NCBI RefSeq assembly: GCF_000317515.1
Contig: NC_019738.1
Span: 99,501-163,500, forward strand
DNA length: 64,000 bases
Origin: Allocoleopsis franciscana PCC 7113
Lineage (GTDB): Bacteria; Cyanobacteriota; Cyanobacteriia; Cyanobacteriales; Coleofasciculaceae
Reading direction: 5' to 3'
The translations under genes were made by a program, and so were the position numbers. This document shows, one piece after another, positions 9,907 through 19,697 of this stretch; the first letter of the stretch is position 1; every line of letters begins with the position of its first letter. The notes beneath the pieces were generated by a model. The model was not told the DNA's origin. It saw only the letters and a list, made by a program, of their open reading frames with translations, and made no database searches.

Positions 9907-9911
9907 TCAAG

Positions 9912-11039
9912 ATGAAACTTTGCATTATTACCCCCTGGGTTGTGAAAGGGAATGGTCAGGGTCGAGTCAATTATGAAATAGCCTGGGAAGCCATTCGGCG
10001 GGGTTACCACGTTACTTTGCTAGCGAGTCATGTTGCTCCAGAACTGCAACAAAACAGTCAGGTCAACTCGGTTCAGTTTTCGGTTAAGAAGTTGCCGACA
10101 GAACTGCTCAACGAAATCATCTTCGCTTGGCGCAGCGCCCAGTGGTTGCGCCAACACCGCCAAGAGTTTGACCTGGTATTAGCGAACGGCGCAGTGACCT
10201 GGGCTGCCAGTGATGTTAATCTCGTACCGTTCGTACATGGTGCTTGGCTGCAATCGCCATTACATATTTCGCGAGGGCGTCGAGATGTGTATGGGTTTTA
10301 CCAATGGCTCTATACCGTGTTAAATGCCCGTTGGGAAAAAAACGCCTTCCTGCAAGCCAAAGTGGTCGTAGCCGTATCTCACAGAGTGCAGCAGGAATTG
10401 GTGGACATCGGCATTGCCAAAGAAGCGATTGAAGTAATTTGGTGTGGCGTCGGGTTAGAAGAATTTTTCCCTGGTGCAGGCAATCGGAAAAAATTCGGTC
10501 TGCCTGAAGATGTCCCCCTTGCCCTGTTTATCGGCGACATTCGCATCAATCGCAAGAACTTAGATACCGTGCTACATGCGATGGTGGATGTTCCTGAATT
10601 GCACTTAGCTGTGGTTGGTATTCTGGAAGGGAGTCCGTATCCCCAGCTAGCCGAACAACTGGGATTGAGCGATCGCGTACACTTTTTAGACAATCCCTCA
10701 GGGATTGTTCCGGAACTCATGCGATCGGTGGATATCTTTGTCTTTCCCTCTCGTTACGAGCCGTTTGGCTTGGTGGTGATTGAAGCTATGGCGTCCGGGT
10801 TACCGATTGTCACAGCAATTACAACGGGAGCGTCGGAACTGATCTCGCCAGAGTGTGGGGTGGTTTTGTCGGATACAGAAGACAGGAAAGGTCTGGCAGA
10901 AGCTTTGTGTCAACTGGCCAGCAACCCCGAACTCAGGCATCGTATGGGCAAAGCTGCCCGAAGTGTAGCCGAAGACCATAGCTGGCAAAAGATGGCGCAA
11001 CGCTATGTTGATCGATTCGAGGAGCTGAGCAAGCGATGA
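9912..11039 (+). CDS. GT4 family glycosyltransferase
   Basis: Retaining GT-B glycosyltransferase with N-terminus MKLCIITPWVV followed by a glycine-rich loop (GNGQGRVNYE). The C-terminal EX7E donor motif is in SRYEPFGLVVIEAMASGLPIV. Its length of 375 aa is usual for the family. The stop codon overlaps the start of the following GT2 gene by 4 bp (ATGA), which is good evidence of an operon. It probably adds one sugar in the repeat unit. Confidence 0.88.
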   Translation: MKLCIITPWVVKGNGQGRVNYEIAWEAIRRGYHVTLLASHVAPELQQNSQVNSVQFSVKKLPTELLNEIIFAWRSAQWLRQHRQEFDLVLANGAVTWAASDVNLVPFVHGAWLQSPLHISRGRRDVYGFYQWLYTVLNARWEKNAFLQAKVVVAVSHRVQQELVDIGIAKEAIEVIWCGVGLEEFFPGAGNRKKFGLPEDVPLALFIGDIRINRKNLDTVLHAMVDVPELHLAVVGILEGSPYPQLAEQLGLSDRVHFLDNPSGIVPELMRSVDIFVFPSRYEPFGLVVIEAMASGLPIVTAITTGASELISPECGVVLSDTEDRKGLAEALCQLASNPELRHRMGKAARSVAEDHSWQKMAQRYVDRFEELSKR

Positions 11040-12010
11040 AAATTACAGTGATTGTACCCACCTATCGCCGCACGAAAGACCTAGCAAAATGTCTGGAGGA
11101 GCTACAAAAGCAGACCCGACCTGCCGATGAGGTGATCTTGGTGGTTCGCGATACGGATACAGAAACCTGGGCGTTCCTGGAAGCCTTCAATCTGGGTTCC
11201 TTACCTCTGCGGACTGAGACGGTCAGCATTACAGGTGTGGTGGCTGCGATGAATACAGGTCTTGAGGTGGCAAAAGGGGATATCATCGCCTTCACTGATG
11301 ACGATGCCGGCCCTCACCCGGATTGGCTGGAACGCATTGAGACTTATTTTCTGGCGGATGACCGAGTGGGTGGCGTTGGTGGACGTGACTGGGTGTACCA
11401 CGGTACAGAGTTGGAAGATGGTGCGCGTGAAGTTGTGGGTCAAGTTCAGTGGTTTGGACGCGTCATCGGCAATCATCACATCGGCGTTGGCGAACCCCGT
11501 GAGGTAGATGTCCTCAAGGGAGTGAATATGAGTTTTCGCCGAACTGCGATCGCTGGATTGCGTTTTGACCCACGGATGCGAGGGACAGGCGCTCAAGTCC
11601 ACTTTGAGGTAGCCTTTACCTTGGCCTTGAGGCGGGCGGGTTGGACGCTAATCTATGACCCTAAAGTAGCAGTAGACCACTTTCGAGGGCAGCGTTTTGA
11701 TGAAGATAAGAGAGACACGTTTAACGATCTCGCCGTTACCAATGCCGTCCACAATGAAACCTTAATTTTGCTAGAACACTTTTCGTGGATACAGCGAACT
11801 GTCTTTTTGGTCTGGGCGATGTTAGTGGGTACGCGAGATGCGCCCGGTTTCTTGCAGTGGTTGAGATTCAGCGCAAAGGAAGGCTCTTTAGCCGGGAAAA
11901 AGTGGCTGGCGTCTATTCGCGGACGTTGGCAAGGGGTATTGAGTTGGCAAGCACAAACGAATCCAAGTGCTACACCCATGTTTCATAAACAGCAGCAACG
12001 ATCTTCGTGA
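11036..12010 (+). CDS. GT2 family glycosyltransferase (paralogue 2)
   Basis: GT-A transferase with ITVIVPTYRRTKDLAKCLEEL at the start and the DXD motif in AFTDDDAGPHP. It shares VGGVGGRDW, FRRTAIAGLRFDPR, RGTGAQ and NAVHNETLILLEHF with the gene at 6835-7836, so the two come from one duplication and are now separated by three other genes. It overlaps the upstream GT4 gene by 4 bp, and the downstream polymerase gene overlaps its stop. Whether the two paralogues add the same sugar is not known. Confidence 0.87.
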   Translation: MKITVIVPTYRRTKDLAKCLEELQKQTRPADEVILVVRDTDTETWAFLEAFNLGSLPLRTETVSITGVVAAMNTGLEVAKGDIIAFTDDDAGPHPDWLERIETYFLADDRVGGVGGRDWVYHGTELEDGAREVVGQVQWFGRVIGNHHIGVGEPREVDVLKGVNMSFRRTAIAGLRFDPRMRGTGAQVHFEVAFTLALRRAGWTLIYDPKVAVDHFRGQRFDEDKRDTFNDLAVTNAVHNETLILLEHFSWIQRTVFLVWAMLVGTRDAPGFLQWLRFSAKEGSLAGKKWLASIRGRWQGVLSWQAQTNPSATPMFHKQQQRSS

Positions 12011-13518
12011 AGCGTTTGCGATCGCCTATCGGTGTATACGGTACCGATACAACCGGACTTAATATGACTGAACACGAGACACTTTCTCGCACCCGCCCTA
12101 ATCAGGGTTTCTCGTTCGGACTGCAACCAGCCCTAGCTTGGACAGCAATCTTAGGACTGATCTTGTGTACTGCGCTAGGCATCTTAGCGGGTGCTGGCAG
12201 TATCCTGCGTTTGTTGTTTCCAGTCGGAGCGTTCGCGGTTGGCGTACTCTTGTACGTGCGGTATCCCATTCTTTATATTGGGTTCACCTGGTGGATTTGG
12301 TTTGTAACGGCATTTGTCCGTCGTTTGATTGATTATCGCAATGGTTGGGATCCCCAAGGTATCATCCTAATCGCACCGTATCTGGTAACGTTTATCTGTG
12401 TAGCGACATTCTTTCATCATCTTCCCAAATCCTATCGTCAAGGTAGCTTTCCTTTTGTCTTATCGGCTCTAGGTGTTCTCTATGCCTTTCTGGCTGGACT
12501 GATTAAGTTCCCTCCTGTTAGCGTCGTTCGTGCTCTCCTCGACTGGTTGGGGCCGATTCTCTTTGCCTTTCACCTGTATGTACACTGGCGAGAGTATCCT
12601 AGCTATCGCCAAAATATTCAGCGTACCTTTCTCTGGGGTGTATTAGTCACCGGAGCTTACGGTGTGGTGCAATACTTAATAGCACCAGAGTGGGATCGGT
12701 TTTGGCTGATCAGTTCGCAGCTTGTCAGTGCAGGAAGACCCGAACCTTTTTCAATGCGAGTATGGAGTACGATGAACTCAACGGCTCCTTTTTCTTACAT
12801 GATGGTGGCAGGTCTGCTACTGTTATTTACCAGTAAAAGCGTTTTACGATTTCCTGCTGCCGCTGTTGGTTACTTGTCCTTTTTGCTCACTCTAGTACGC
12901 ACGGCTTGGTTAGGTTGGTTGATCGGAATGTTTTTGACCATCAGTTTTGTCAAGCCGCGTCTTCAGATGCGCTTGATGATTACAGTACTGGTTGTTGCCT
13001 TGTGTGTTGTTCCGTTAACGGCGATAGAACCCTTCTCGGAAATTATTGGGACACGTCTACAAACCTTCACGAATCTTGAGGACGACGATAGCGCAGCCGT
13101 TAGACAAGAGATTTACAAAAATAACCTCGAACTCGCCCTGACGAATGCGATGGGCAATGGGTTAGGAAGTATTTGGATTGTCAAAGAGAATGGGCAACTT
13201 GAGGTGCTTGTGATTGACAGCGGAATTTTAGAAATTTTTCTAACACTCGGCTGGTTTGGAGGCATTCCTTATCTAGGTGGAATTCTCCTGATTGCCGTCA
13301 AGTTAGCCCAATCCTCAGAAAATCGCATTGATATGTTTGCCAGTACTTCCCGCGCCATTAGCATCGCTTGTTTTGCACAGCTAGTGAGTAATAGTGCACA
13401 ACTTGGCTTTTCTGGCTTAGTTTTGTGGTCATTTTTAGGGATGAGCTTAGCTGCCAATAAATACTATCAACAGCCAAAGGTTATGGAATTGTTGGGGAAA
13501 ACGGATATTTTACAGTAG
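12007..13518 (+). CDS. Wzy-like O-antigen ligase/polymerase family protein
   Basis: Polytopic inner-membrane protein of the O-antigen ligase/polymerase superfamily, with about 10-12 helices and a large periplasmic loop in the middle (about 225-270). The sequence after it, RTAWLGWLIGMFL, resembles the Wzy_C block where the family carries an arginine. It would polymerise the undecaprenyl-linked repeat units made by the upstream transferases. The GTG at 12007 overlaps the stop of the GT2 gene (GTGA); an ATG at 12064 (MTEHETLSR) is an alternative start. It ends the rightward operon, and its last 9 bp overlap the convergent GT4 gene. Confidence 0.82.
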   Translation: MKRLRSPIGVYGTDTTGLNMTEHETLSRTRPNQGFSFGLQPALAWTAILGLILCTALGILAGAGSILRLLFPVGAFAVGVLLYVRYPILYIGFTWWIWFVTAFVRRLIDYRNGWDPQGIILIAPYLVTFICVATFFHHLPKSYRQGSFPFVLSALGVLYAFLAGLIKFPPVSVVRALLDWLGPILFAFHLYVHWREYPSYRQNIQRTFLWGVLVTGAYGVVQYLIAPEWDRFWLISSQLVSAGRPEPFSMRVWSTMNSTAPFSYMMVAGLLLLFTSKSVLRFPAAAVGYLSFLLTLVRTAWLGWLIGMFLTISFVKPRLQMRLMITVLVVALCVVPLTAIEPFSEIIGTRLQTFTNLEDDDSAAVRQEIYKNNLELALTNAMGNGLGSIWIVKENGQLEVLVIDSGILEIFLTLGWFGGIPYLGGILLIAVKLAQSSENRIDMFASTSRAISIACFAQLVSNSAQLGFSGLVLWSFLGMSLAANKYYQQPKVMELLGKTDILQ

Positions 13519-14595
13519 TACCTTTTCAATCCGATCTACTATTTCAGCAGATACATTTTCCCAACTCCGGTCTTGAACTGATGCTTTAACATTTATCCCC
13601 AAACGTAGTCTTAATTCTTCATTTTTTGTACATTCCTCGATTAACGAAGCAAGCTGCTGAGCATTTCCTGGTTCGTGAAGTAATCCATTTTGACCATGTT
13701 GAATTAAATCCAGTTGACCGCAGCAACTGGTTGTAATGCAGCATCGACCAGCTTCCATTGCTTGTAAGAGTGCTAGTGATTGCCCTTCAAAAATACTGGG
13801 CAAAATGAAAATATTGGAACGAGCGAAAAAGTCTTCTTCGGTTTTGGGTGGGTAAAAAGGAACAACCTCGACTGACGACCAAAGCTCTTTTGGCCAATCT
13901 TCTATCAGCTTGTCCCGCTCCACGCAAGTACCAACCAAAAGCCACTTGACTGACACGCTTGATTGATAGAGTAAACGAGCGGCTTCAACGAGGGTTTGAA
14001 TTCCTTTTCTCTTAATCCAAGAACCTAAGAACAAGATAGTACAGGGTTCTTGAGGCTGTACTGTTTCATCGATTTTGAAAGGATTGACACCATTTCTAAA
14101 TACAAAATAACGCTCTCTCCCTTGACGATAATACTGTTCGGCAAAGTCAGCATCTTGTTGGTTGCATAATAATACTAATGCCGCTTTGCGAAAGCCTAGA
14201 TCGCAATGACGTAAACTCCATAACGGAAACAGTATTTTTCGCTTCCAGTTAATTTCGTGAATTGTGCCATCGTTTTGTTTTAAAGCTAAGTCCCAGGCAC
14301 GCCGTTCTGAACCTTGGCTGTAAACGACAACAGGAGTTTTTGAATTGAGAAAAGGTCCTGGTACAGGTTCGTGAATTAATAATACATCTGCTGGACGACC
14401 CAGACGTTTATAAAGTTGATGGGCGCGATAAGGAAATAATGCTTTATGGGGCAATTTCCCTACTTCATTTTTCCCAATATGTATGAACTCGTAGCCTCGT
14501 TTTTCAAACTCATTCTTCCAATGCCACATCACTCTTCCCATGCCCGACGACTCAGACACCTCAAGTTGAGCTACATGGACGATTAGTTTTTTCAT
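13510..14595 (-). CDS. GT4-like glycosyltransferase with EX7Q instead of EX7E
   Basis: GT-B glycosyltransferase starting MKKLIVHVAQLEVSESSGMG. The C-terminal half has FLGSWIKRKGIQTLVEAARLL, typical of GT4, and the donor loop PSIFEGQSLALLQAMEAG. There the second acid of the EX7E motif is Gln, which occurs in divergent GT4 members and could alter donor use. It converges on the polymerase gene and overlaps its end by 9 bp. It is followed upstream on the same strand by another GT4 gene. Confidence 0.82.
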   Translation of the reverse strand: MKKLIVHVAQLEVSESSGMGRVMWHWKNEFEKRGYEFIHIGKNEVGKLPHKALFPYRAHQLYKRLGRPADVLLIHEPVPGPFLNSKTPVVVYSQGSERRAWDLALKQNDGTIHEINWKRKILFPLWSLRHCDLGFRKAALVLLCNQQDADFAEQYYRQGRERYFVFRNGVNPFKIDETVQPQEPCTILFLGSWIKRKGIQTLVEAARLLYQSSVSVKWLLVGTCVERDKLIEDWPKELWSSVEVVPFYPPKTEEDFFARSNIFILPSIFEGQSLALLQAMEAGRCCITTSCCGQLDLIQHGQNGLLHEPGNAQQLASLIEECTKNEELRLRLGINVKASVQDRSWENVSAEIVDRIEKVLL

Positions 14596-14656
14596 GACTT
14601 TCTCTAATGTCTAGATGCTGTTTTCCTGAAAATGGTTTTTCGCTTACTCGGTTTCT

Positions 14657-15724
14657 TTACTTCGAGTTGGCGATTAGCTCCTCATACACCATCATTGTTT
14701 CCTGATGGACACGCACTACATTGAGCCGATCAAGATTGTGTTGAGCTTGCTCTTTCCACTGTTGTAAAACATTAGGGTCACTGAGCAATTGCTCCAAAGC
14801 GCCGGCTAGTGCTTTGCTATCTGATGGTGGAACTAAAAAACCGGCTTGCCCTCCATCTAAAGCTTCCGGAATGCCGTCCACCGCTGTGGCTACAATGGCA
14901 CAGCCTGCTTCACGGGCTTCTGGAATAACCAGGGGAGAGGGATCGCGGTGAGAGGCTAGCACGAAGATATCACTTGCCAGCAGATAGCGTTGAGGTTCGG
15001 GTTGGAAACCTTCAAAATGAATGCGATCGCTCACGGTTGTCAGTTTGGCCTGCGCCTCAAATAATTCCCGATCAGGACCATTGCCCACGATGTAAAGCTG
15101 TGCTTGCGGAAAATTGGCAGCAACCTGCGCGAATGCCTCAATTAACTCAGCAATTCCTTTACGCCGATACATACCAGCAACCGTGGCGATTGCAGGACGC
15201 TTTAAGGATAGAGGCTGATACTCTTTCAGTTGGCGAGTGCGGGGGCTACCCAACGTCCCGTTCGAGACGATCCGTAACTTATTCTCAGCAATACCTCGTT
15301 GCACCATAGATTGGGCAACAGCTTGGCTAACGGCAATTACTCTCTCAGCCCATCCCATCAGCACGGCACTTCGCTGAAATTCGTTATGCACTGTAGAAAC
15401 CAGAGTATATCCTGAACTCATTTTTAACAGGCGTGCCAAGACCACTCCCGTCATCATATGAGCATGAACGATATCAGGTTTAAACTCTTGCACCGCCACT
15501 CGATACATTGAAGCGGCTTTAATCAGATTAATCGGTGTTCTGGTCTGATCGATTTTGAAGTGTTTTGCACCATACTCAGATAGTAATGCCTCATATTCTC
15601 CACCCGCCGAGGCAACAGCTACATCATGCCCTGTTTTGGCTTGCAGACAAGCCAAATCGATCGCGACATTGACAATTCCGTTACCGATCTCTTGGATATG
15701 GTTAAGAATGTGTAGAATTCGCAT
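14657..15724 (-). CDS. GT4 family glycosyltransferase
   Basis: Retaining GT-B glycosyltransferase. The start MRILHILNHIQEIGNGI and the glycine-rich acceptor loop are typical. A DIVHAHMMTG block (about 78-88) and the donor motif SHRDPSPLVIPEAREAG, a DX7E variant of EX7E, are visible. I chose the ATG at 15724; the longer frame starts with a TTG at 15766 and adds residues unlike the family. It lies between another GT4 gene and the beta-propeller gene, all leftward and with short gaps, so co-transcription is likely. Confidence 0.87.
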   Translation of the reverse strand: MRILHILNHIQEIGNGIVNVAIDLACLQAKTGHDVAVASAGGEYEALLSEYGAKHFKIDQTRTPINLIKAASMYRVAVQEFKPDIVHAHMMTGVVLARLLKMSSGYTLVSTVHNEFQRSAVLMGWAERVIAVSQAVAQSMVQRGIAENKLRIVSNGTLGSPRTRQLKEYQPLSLKRPAIATVAGMYRRKGIAELIEAFAQVAANFPQAQLYIVGNGPDRELFEAQAKLTTVSDRIHFEGFQPEPQRYLLASDIFVLASHRDPSPLVIPEAREAGCAIVATAVDGIPEALDGGQAGFLVPPSDSKALAGALEQLLSDPNVLQQWKEQAQHNLDRLNVVRVHQETMMVYEELIANSK

Positions 15725-15781
15725 CAATATTGCTCTGGGTAGATGGGACTGGCAAAACGAATACAAATCAGAACTAGAAAC

Positions 15782-18061
15782 CTAAGCAGGTGAATGATTC
15801 AATCGATGAGCTGATTTCATCCCTGGCAGGCGATATACGAGTACCTTGCCTTTCAATACTTCCTCGACAAATACCAAATATTCTCCATTCTCTCTCCTGA
15901 AGGCGCGCAATCCGTAGGGAGTATCAACCCAGCCACTCTCCCTAGCCACCTCTGGCCCTGGACTTAACTTCTCCAGTAAAGAGCCATTTCCAGCATCATA
16001 AACGTAAACTTCTGCGGTTCTGGTGGCTGCGGTAAACACTCTGTCTCCGGCGACATCCATCGACTTGATATTCAGTTTTGGGTTAGCGTTTGGAGCATAG
16101 GGCAGAGGGATGCGCCAACGTATGTTGGTTTTGGACTTGCTCCAATTGTCATAACGTACTATCTCCGTACCCACTAATCCCCAATCCCCATCGGCATTGG
16201 GACGCTCTTTCGTATACCCTCCTAGGTACATCACATCTTGCTCAGGGACATACTCAATCCGGTTGAGTGTGGTAAAGGGTGCTGGCATGGGTATCCGTTC
16301 TGACGCCGCCTTGGAGTAGCGGGGGCTACCGTATTGATCCAAGCCTTGAAAACGATAGTGCTGGATAAAGCCAGACTCAGAGGTTTGCCAGATATCGCCC
16401 TTACTATCAATCTCCCACCCCCAAATCGCAGGTTCTTCTGGTCCTAAATTTTCGTATTCATTGGCTTGAATGGCACCATTTCCATTTTTGTCGCTCCATA
16501 GCCAATTTTGCTTTAGGGGTTGATTTGTCGGCCATTCTGTGTGGATTTTGGAAAAAATAGTAGCGGGGACCGCTATTTTATCATCAAATCGGTAAACACT
16601 GAGCTGAGTCGCATACATATCCGTTAAATACAAAAAACGTTTACCGCCAATGCGACGAATGAATGCGGACGTGGGGGTATGATTCGTTTTTTGCAGTCGC
16701 GGATCGTCGGGATAGCGGAAGCGATCAAGAGTTAGTTCTTTGTACGTCCATTCCCCTCCGTTTGTCTTGCTGTAGTCCATGACATAATGCTCATCTTTAG
16801 TGAAGACGTTCACCCCGTCACTGTCCAAGTCAGCATCGGCATTATCCAGAAAAATCAGACCCAATAATCGCCACTGTAACTGTCCTTGAGGGTCATACTT
16901 TCTCAAATCCGCACCTGTTCGGTTAAACCCATCGTTACTGATGTAAATATTTCCAGCGGCATCGGTGCCTACGCCTGTAATGCCGTAGAGTTTCAAATCA
17001 CCGACTTCTCCTCGGATGCCGGAATAAATGCCTCCTTCCACACCAAAGGTGCCAACTTGCTTGGGTTTGTCTGTAATGTCGTAAATCAACACCTGCTGAC
17101 GTGGGCCATTGTCTGCCACCAATAGTCTGCCTTGATTGTCAACTGCGATCGCGCTTGGCTCATCAATCCCTGTAATCTGTGATGGCAATGGCTGTCCCGT
17201 TTTGGAATAATGCACAATTTTTGCTGGATTGTCGCCATCTTTAGCTTGAATAATCCACAAGTTCCCTTGAGAATCGACGGCTATCTGTCGAGGATTTTTC
17301 AACTTCCAGTCTCGCCGTTCTTGCATCGTGTCTGTATCTAAGACCAGAATACGGTTACCGGCTGGGTCACTCACATATAACTCGTTATCGGCGGTAGCCA
17401 AGCCCGTGACCTGACTAGACGTATTAATCATTAACATACTGCCGTCCCAGAATTTACCGGAGAAGGAGGCCGGTTTACCCTGTAAGTTGTAACGCCGCAC
17501 GCAGTACCAGTCAGTCCCTTTCGGGGGATAGTTCACTCCCGTAAGTTTTCCTCCCTCGTTGCCTTGAACCATACCCACAAACAGGTATTTACTATTCGCT
17601 GCAACCGCAATGCCTCCAACCCTTCCCCATCCGTGTAGCGCATCAGCCCGACCAATTACGTCTCCGTCTTTGTAAATCCCCGCCTCCCGACCGGCTTCAT
17701 CCCATAAGCTATTGGTATAAACGGTGCCATCGGGAGTGACATACATGGCACTAATCTGAATTTGTACCCACTTATCGCCACCACCAAAAGTGTTGCCTAG
17801 CCAAGAGGTTTTGTAGGAGGTTTCGGACATCGCCCCAGTTGTCACATAGCAGGCCAATGAGGTAAAAATGAGCAGTCCTGCAAAGAAATAGAGCGGTAAA
17901 CGGACTCTAGGACGGTAACAATAAACCTGAACCTGACTGAGATTTTTGCGTAGAGTGTTGGCCTTTTTGATCAGCCATTGCACTGAGTTCGGCGTTTTAA
18001 TCTGCGATCGGTTTCCCTGCCAAAATTGTGTAAGCAACGATAAGAATCTCTGGTTGATCAT
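15782..18061 (-). CDS. membrane-anchored NHL-like beta-propeller protein with EF-hand-like loop
   Basis: Large predicted extracytoplasmic protein. A cytoplasmic basic N-terminus (1-50) is followed by one membrane helix (LPLYFFAGLLIFTSLACYV, about 54-72), then about 690 residues of NHL/SMP-30-like propeller repeats such as PRQIAVDSQGNLWII, PSAIAVDNQGRLLVADNG and GVGTDAAGNIYISNDG. Near residue 524 there is a textbook EF-hand loop, DKNGNGAIQANE, and near 407 an Asp-rich stretch DADLDSDG, so calcium binding is likely. No catalytic motif was recognised. It is the upstream gene of the leftward GT4 pair. A polysaccharide-binding or surface-assembly role is inferred from position only. Confidence 0.75.
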   Translation of the reverse strand: MINQRFLSLLTQFWQGNRSQIKTPNSVQWLIKKANTLRKNLSQVQVYCYRPRVRLPLYFFAGLLIFTSLACYVTTGAMSETSYKTSWLGNTFGGGDKWVQIQISAMYVTPDGTVYTNSLWDEAGREAGIYKDGDVIGRADALHGWGRVGGIAVAANSKYLFVGMVQGNEGGKLTGVNYPPKGTDWYCVRRYNLQGKPASFSGKFWDGSMLMINTSSQVTGLATADNELYVSDPAGNRILVLDTDTMQERRDWKLKNPRQIAVDSQGNLWIIQAKDGDNPAKIVHYSKTGQPLPSQITGIDEPSAIAVDNQGRLLVADNGPRQQVLIYDITDKPKQVGTFGVEGGIYSGIRGEVGDLKLYGITGVGTDAAGNIYISNDGFNRTGADLRKYDPQGQLQWRLLGLIFLDNADADLDSDGVNVFTKDEHYVMDYSKTNGGEWTYKELTLDRFRYPDDPRLQKTNHTPTSAFIRRIGGKRFLYLTDMYATQLSVYRFDDKIAVPATIFSKIHTEWPTNQPLKQNWLWSDKNGNGAIQANEYENLGPEEPAIWGWEIDSKGDIWQTSESGFIQHYRFQGLDQYGSPRYSKAASERIPMPAPFTTLNRIEYVPEQDVMYLGGYTKERPNADGDWGLVGTEIVRYDNWSKSKTNIRWRIPLPYAPNANPKLNIKSMDVAGDRVFTAATRTAEVYVYDAGNGSLLEKLSPGPEVARESGWVDTPYGLRAFRRENGEYLVFVEEVLKGKVLVYRLPGMKSAHRLNHSPA

Positions 18062-18533
18062 CTTCTCAAGCGACCTTTGAATGGATTTTTGAGTTGAAAA
18101 TTAGAGTCATCTGTGCTTATCGGGAGGAATTTGTCAGCAATTGTTGTGTCCTTAATTACACTTGTGTTACCTTCATCAATAAAGTTTTGATGAAATTTTT
18201 ATGAAGTTTTAATGAAGCTAGCTATTTTAATCTGTTAAAAAAAATTATTTATTTAGAGTTAACATTTCTTGTAGAATCTTGGCAAGCTTGGAATCCATTA
18301 AATGATTAGCTTTCATGCTAACCATTAGCCCAGAGTACATTGTTTGCCGCGATTGTCCGCACTCTGTCTCAAGTCCACACACATATTGAACAACTGACCC
18401 AGGTTAACGGCAAAGACAATTTACTGGAAAAGTCTGATCTGAAGTTTTGTCACAAAAATGGCAACATAGAGATTATGTCTGACTAGGAGAGTTTCCAATA
18501 GCACCATAGCAACTTCACGAACCGTTAAAGCTT
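18062..18533. other. divergent intergenic region
   Basis: Gap of 472 bp between the leftward propeller gene and the rightward acyltransferase gene. It is AT-rich around 18180-18260 and must hold the two divergent promoters. I found no GTAN8TAC site, RNA gene or long palindrome. Confidence 0.45.
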
Positions 18534-19685
18534 ATGAATTCAAAGTCTCATTTCACCTGGATTGATTTTCTCAGAGGCATCTCTGCGTTTGGGATCGTTT
18601 TATATCATGTAAGAGTGGATCTTTGGGTTGGTTGGGTTGCCATCAGTACACAACCAGAATCGTTCAGTTTTTTTGATCGTGCAGTCGCGTTGTTATCTAT
18701 TCCAATTCCTTTTCTTCGTCCTTCCGTAATGCTCTTCTTTCTGGTGAGTGGATTTGGCATTCACTATAGTTATTCGGCCTTGGGCCGCTTATGGGAACTA
18801 AAATCGTATAGTATTCGCCGTTTGCTGCGAATTTATCCACCTTACATTGCAGCAGTTATAGGCTGTATCTTAATTGAATGGATTTTAAGGGTTCAATTCA
18901 ATCAGGAAGTATCTCCAATCGCTAAAGTTTGGCAAACTGTATTTATGGTGCAAAACTATAGCCCGGATGCAGGTCAGATGTATACAAATCCAGCGCTATG
19001 GTCTTTGCCAATTGAAGTAGAACTTTATGTTGCCTATCCCATTTTTTACTGGCTCTTAAGGCGCTATGGAATCAAGTGGTCAATGTTTGCAGTGGCTATT
19101 GTTTCCATCGGAGCCTTAGTCATTGCGTTAGGTCCTAATTTGCAAAATTACAACAATACCCTGGTTGAGAATGGAGGGCATTTTGCAGTTTATTGGATTA
19201 TTTGGTGTGCTGGAGCTTTATTAGCTGAATGGACAGGGAAAGATAAATTGCCAAAATGGCAACCCTGGTGGTGGGGAGTCATGGCATTGACTTTTGTTAT
19301 TGGTATAGCCGTAACTTTGTTGAAACTTTTTATCGTGATTCAAGAATTGATCTGGGGAGGGTTCTACTTTACATTGATGCTGTGGGGAATGACACAGCCA
19401 GATCCACTCGGCTTCCTGAGTGATCGAATGAAGAAAATATTTTCCTTCTTAGGATTAATTTCTTACTCACTGTATTTGATCAATTACCCATTGTTCAGAC
19501 TGTGTGGGGAAATTTGGCTGAGTTTATTTGGTACGAAACCAGCGAATTTTCTAATTCCTCTACTCTTTAGTGTATTGTGCATCCCCATTGCTTACGCTTT
19601 TTATCTTGCTGTCGAAGCTCCAAGTTATCGGTTAGCTAAAAAACTTGCCAATCCCGGACGCAAGCCTCGCACGGTGCAAAGTTAA
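18534..19685 (+). CDS. acyltransferase 3 family membrane protein
   Basis: Integral membrane O-acyltransferase (Acyl_transf_3 family) with about 10 helices, likely adding acetyl or another acyl group to a surface glycan. Family marks are WIDFLRGISAFGIVLYHVRVDLW with the conserved His (about 25), the arginine-rich SIRRLLRIYPPYIAAV (about 90), and a WSLPIEVELYVAYP block (about 158-171). It has no SGNH hydrolase domain, so it would rely on the membrane domain alone or on a partner. It lies between the propeller gene and two GT4 genes and probably decorates the polymer made by this island. Confidence 0.85.
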   Translation: MNSKSHFTWIDFLRGISAFGIVLYHVRVDLWVGWVAISTQPESFSFFDRAVALLSIPIPFLRPSVMLFFLVSGFGIHYSYSALGRLWELKSYSIRRLLRIYPPYIAAVIGCILIEWILRVQFNQEVSPIAKVWQTVFMVQNYSPDAGQMYTNPALWSLPIEVELYVAYPIFYWLLRRYGIKWSMFAVAIVSIGALVIALGPNLQNYNNTLVENGGHFAVYWIIWCAGALLAEWTGKDKLPKWQPWWWGVMALTFVIGIAVTLLKLFIVIQELIWGGFYFTLMLWGMTQPDPLGFLSDRMKKIFSFLGLISYSLYLINYPLFRLCGEIWLSLFGTKPANFLIPLLFSVLCIPIAYAFYLAVEAPSYRLAKKLANPGRKPRTVQS

Positions 19686-19697
19686 CACAAACAGGAT

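Noticed and set aside
10379-11602. minus-strand frames of 113 and 133 codons
   Set aside because: Antisense to the GT4 and GT2 genes, with no independent support.
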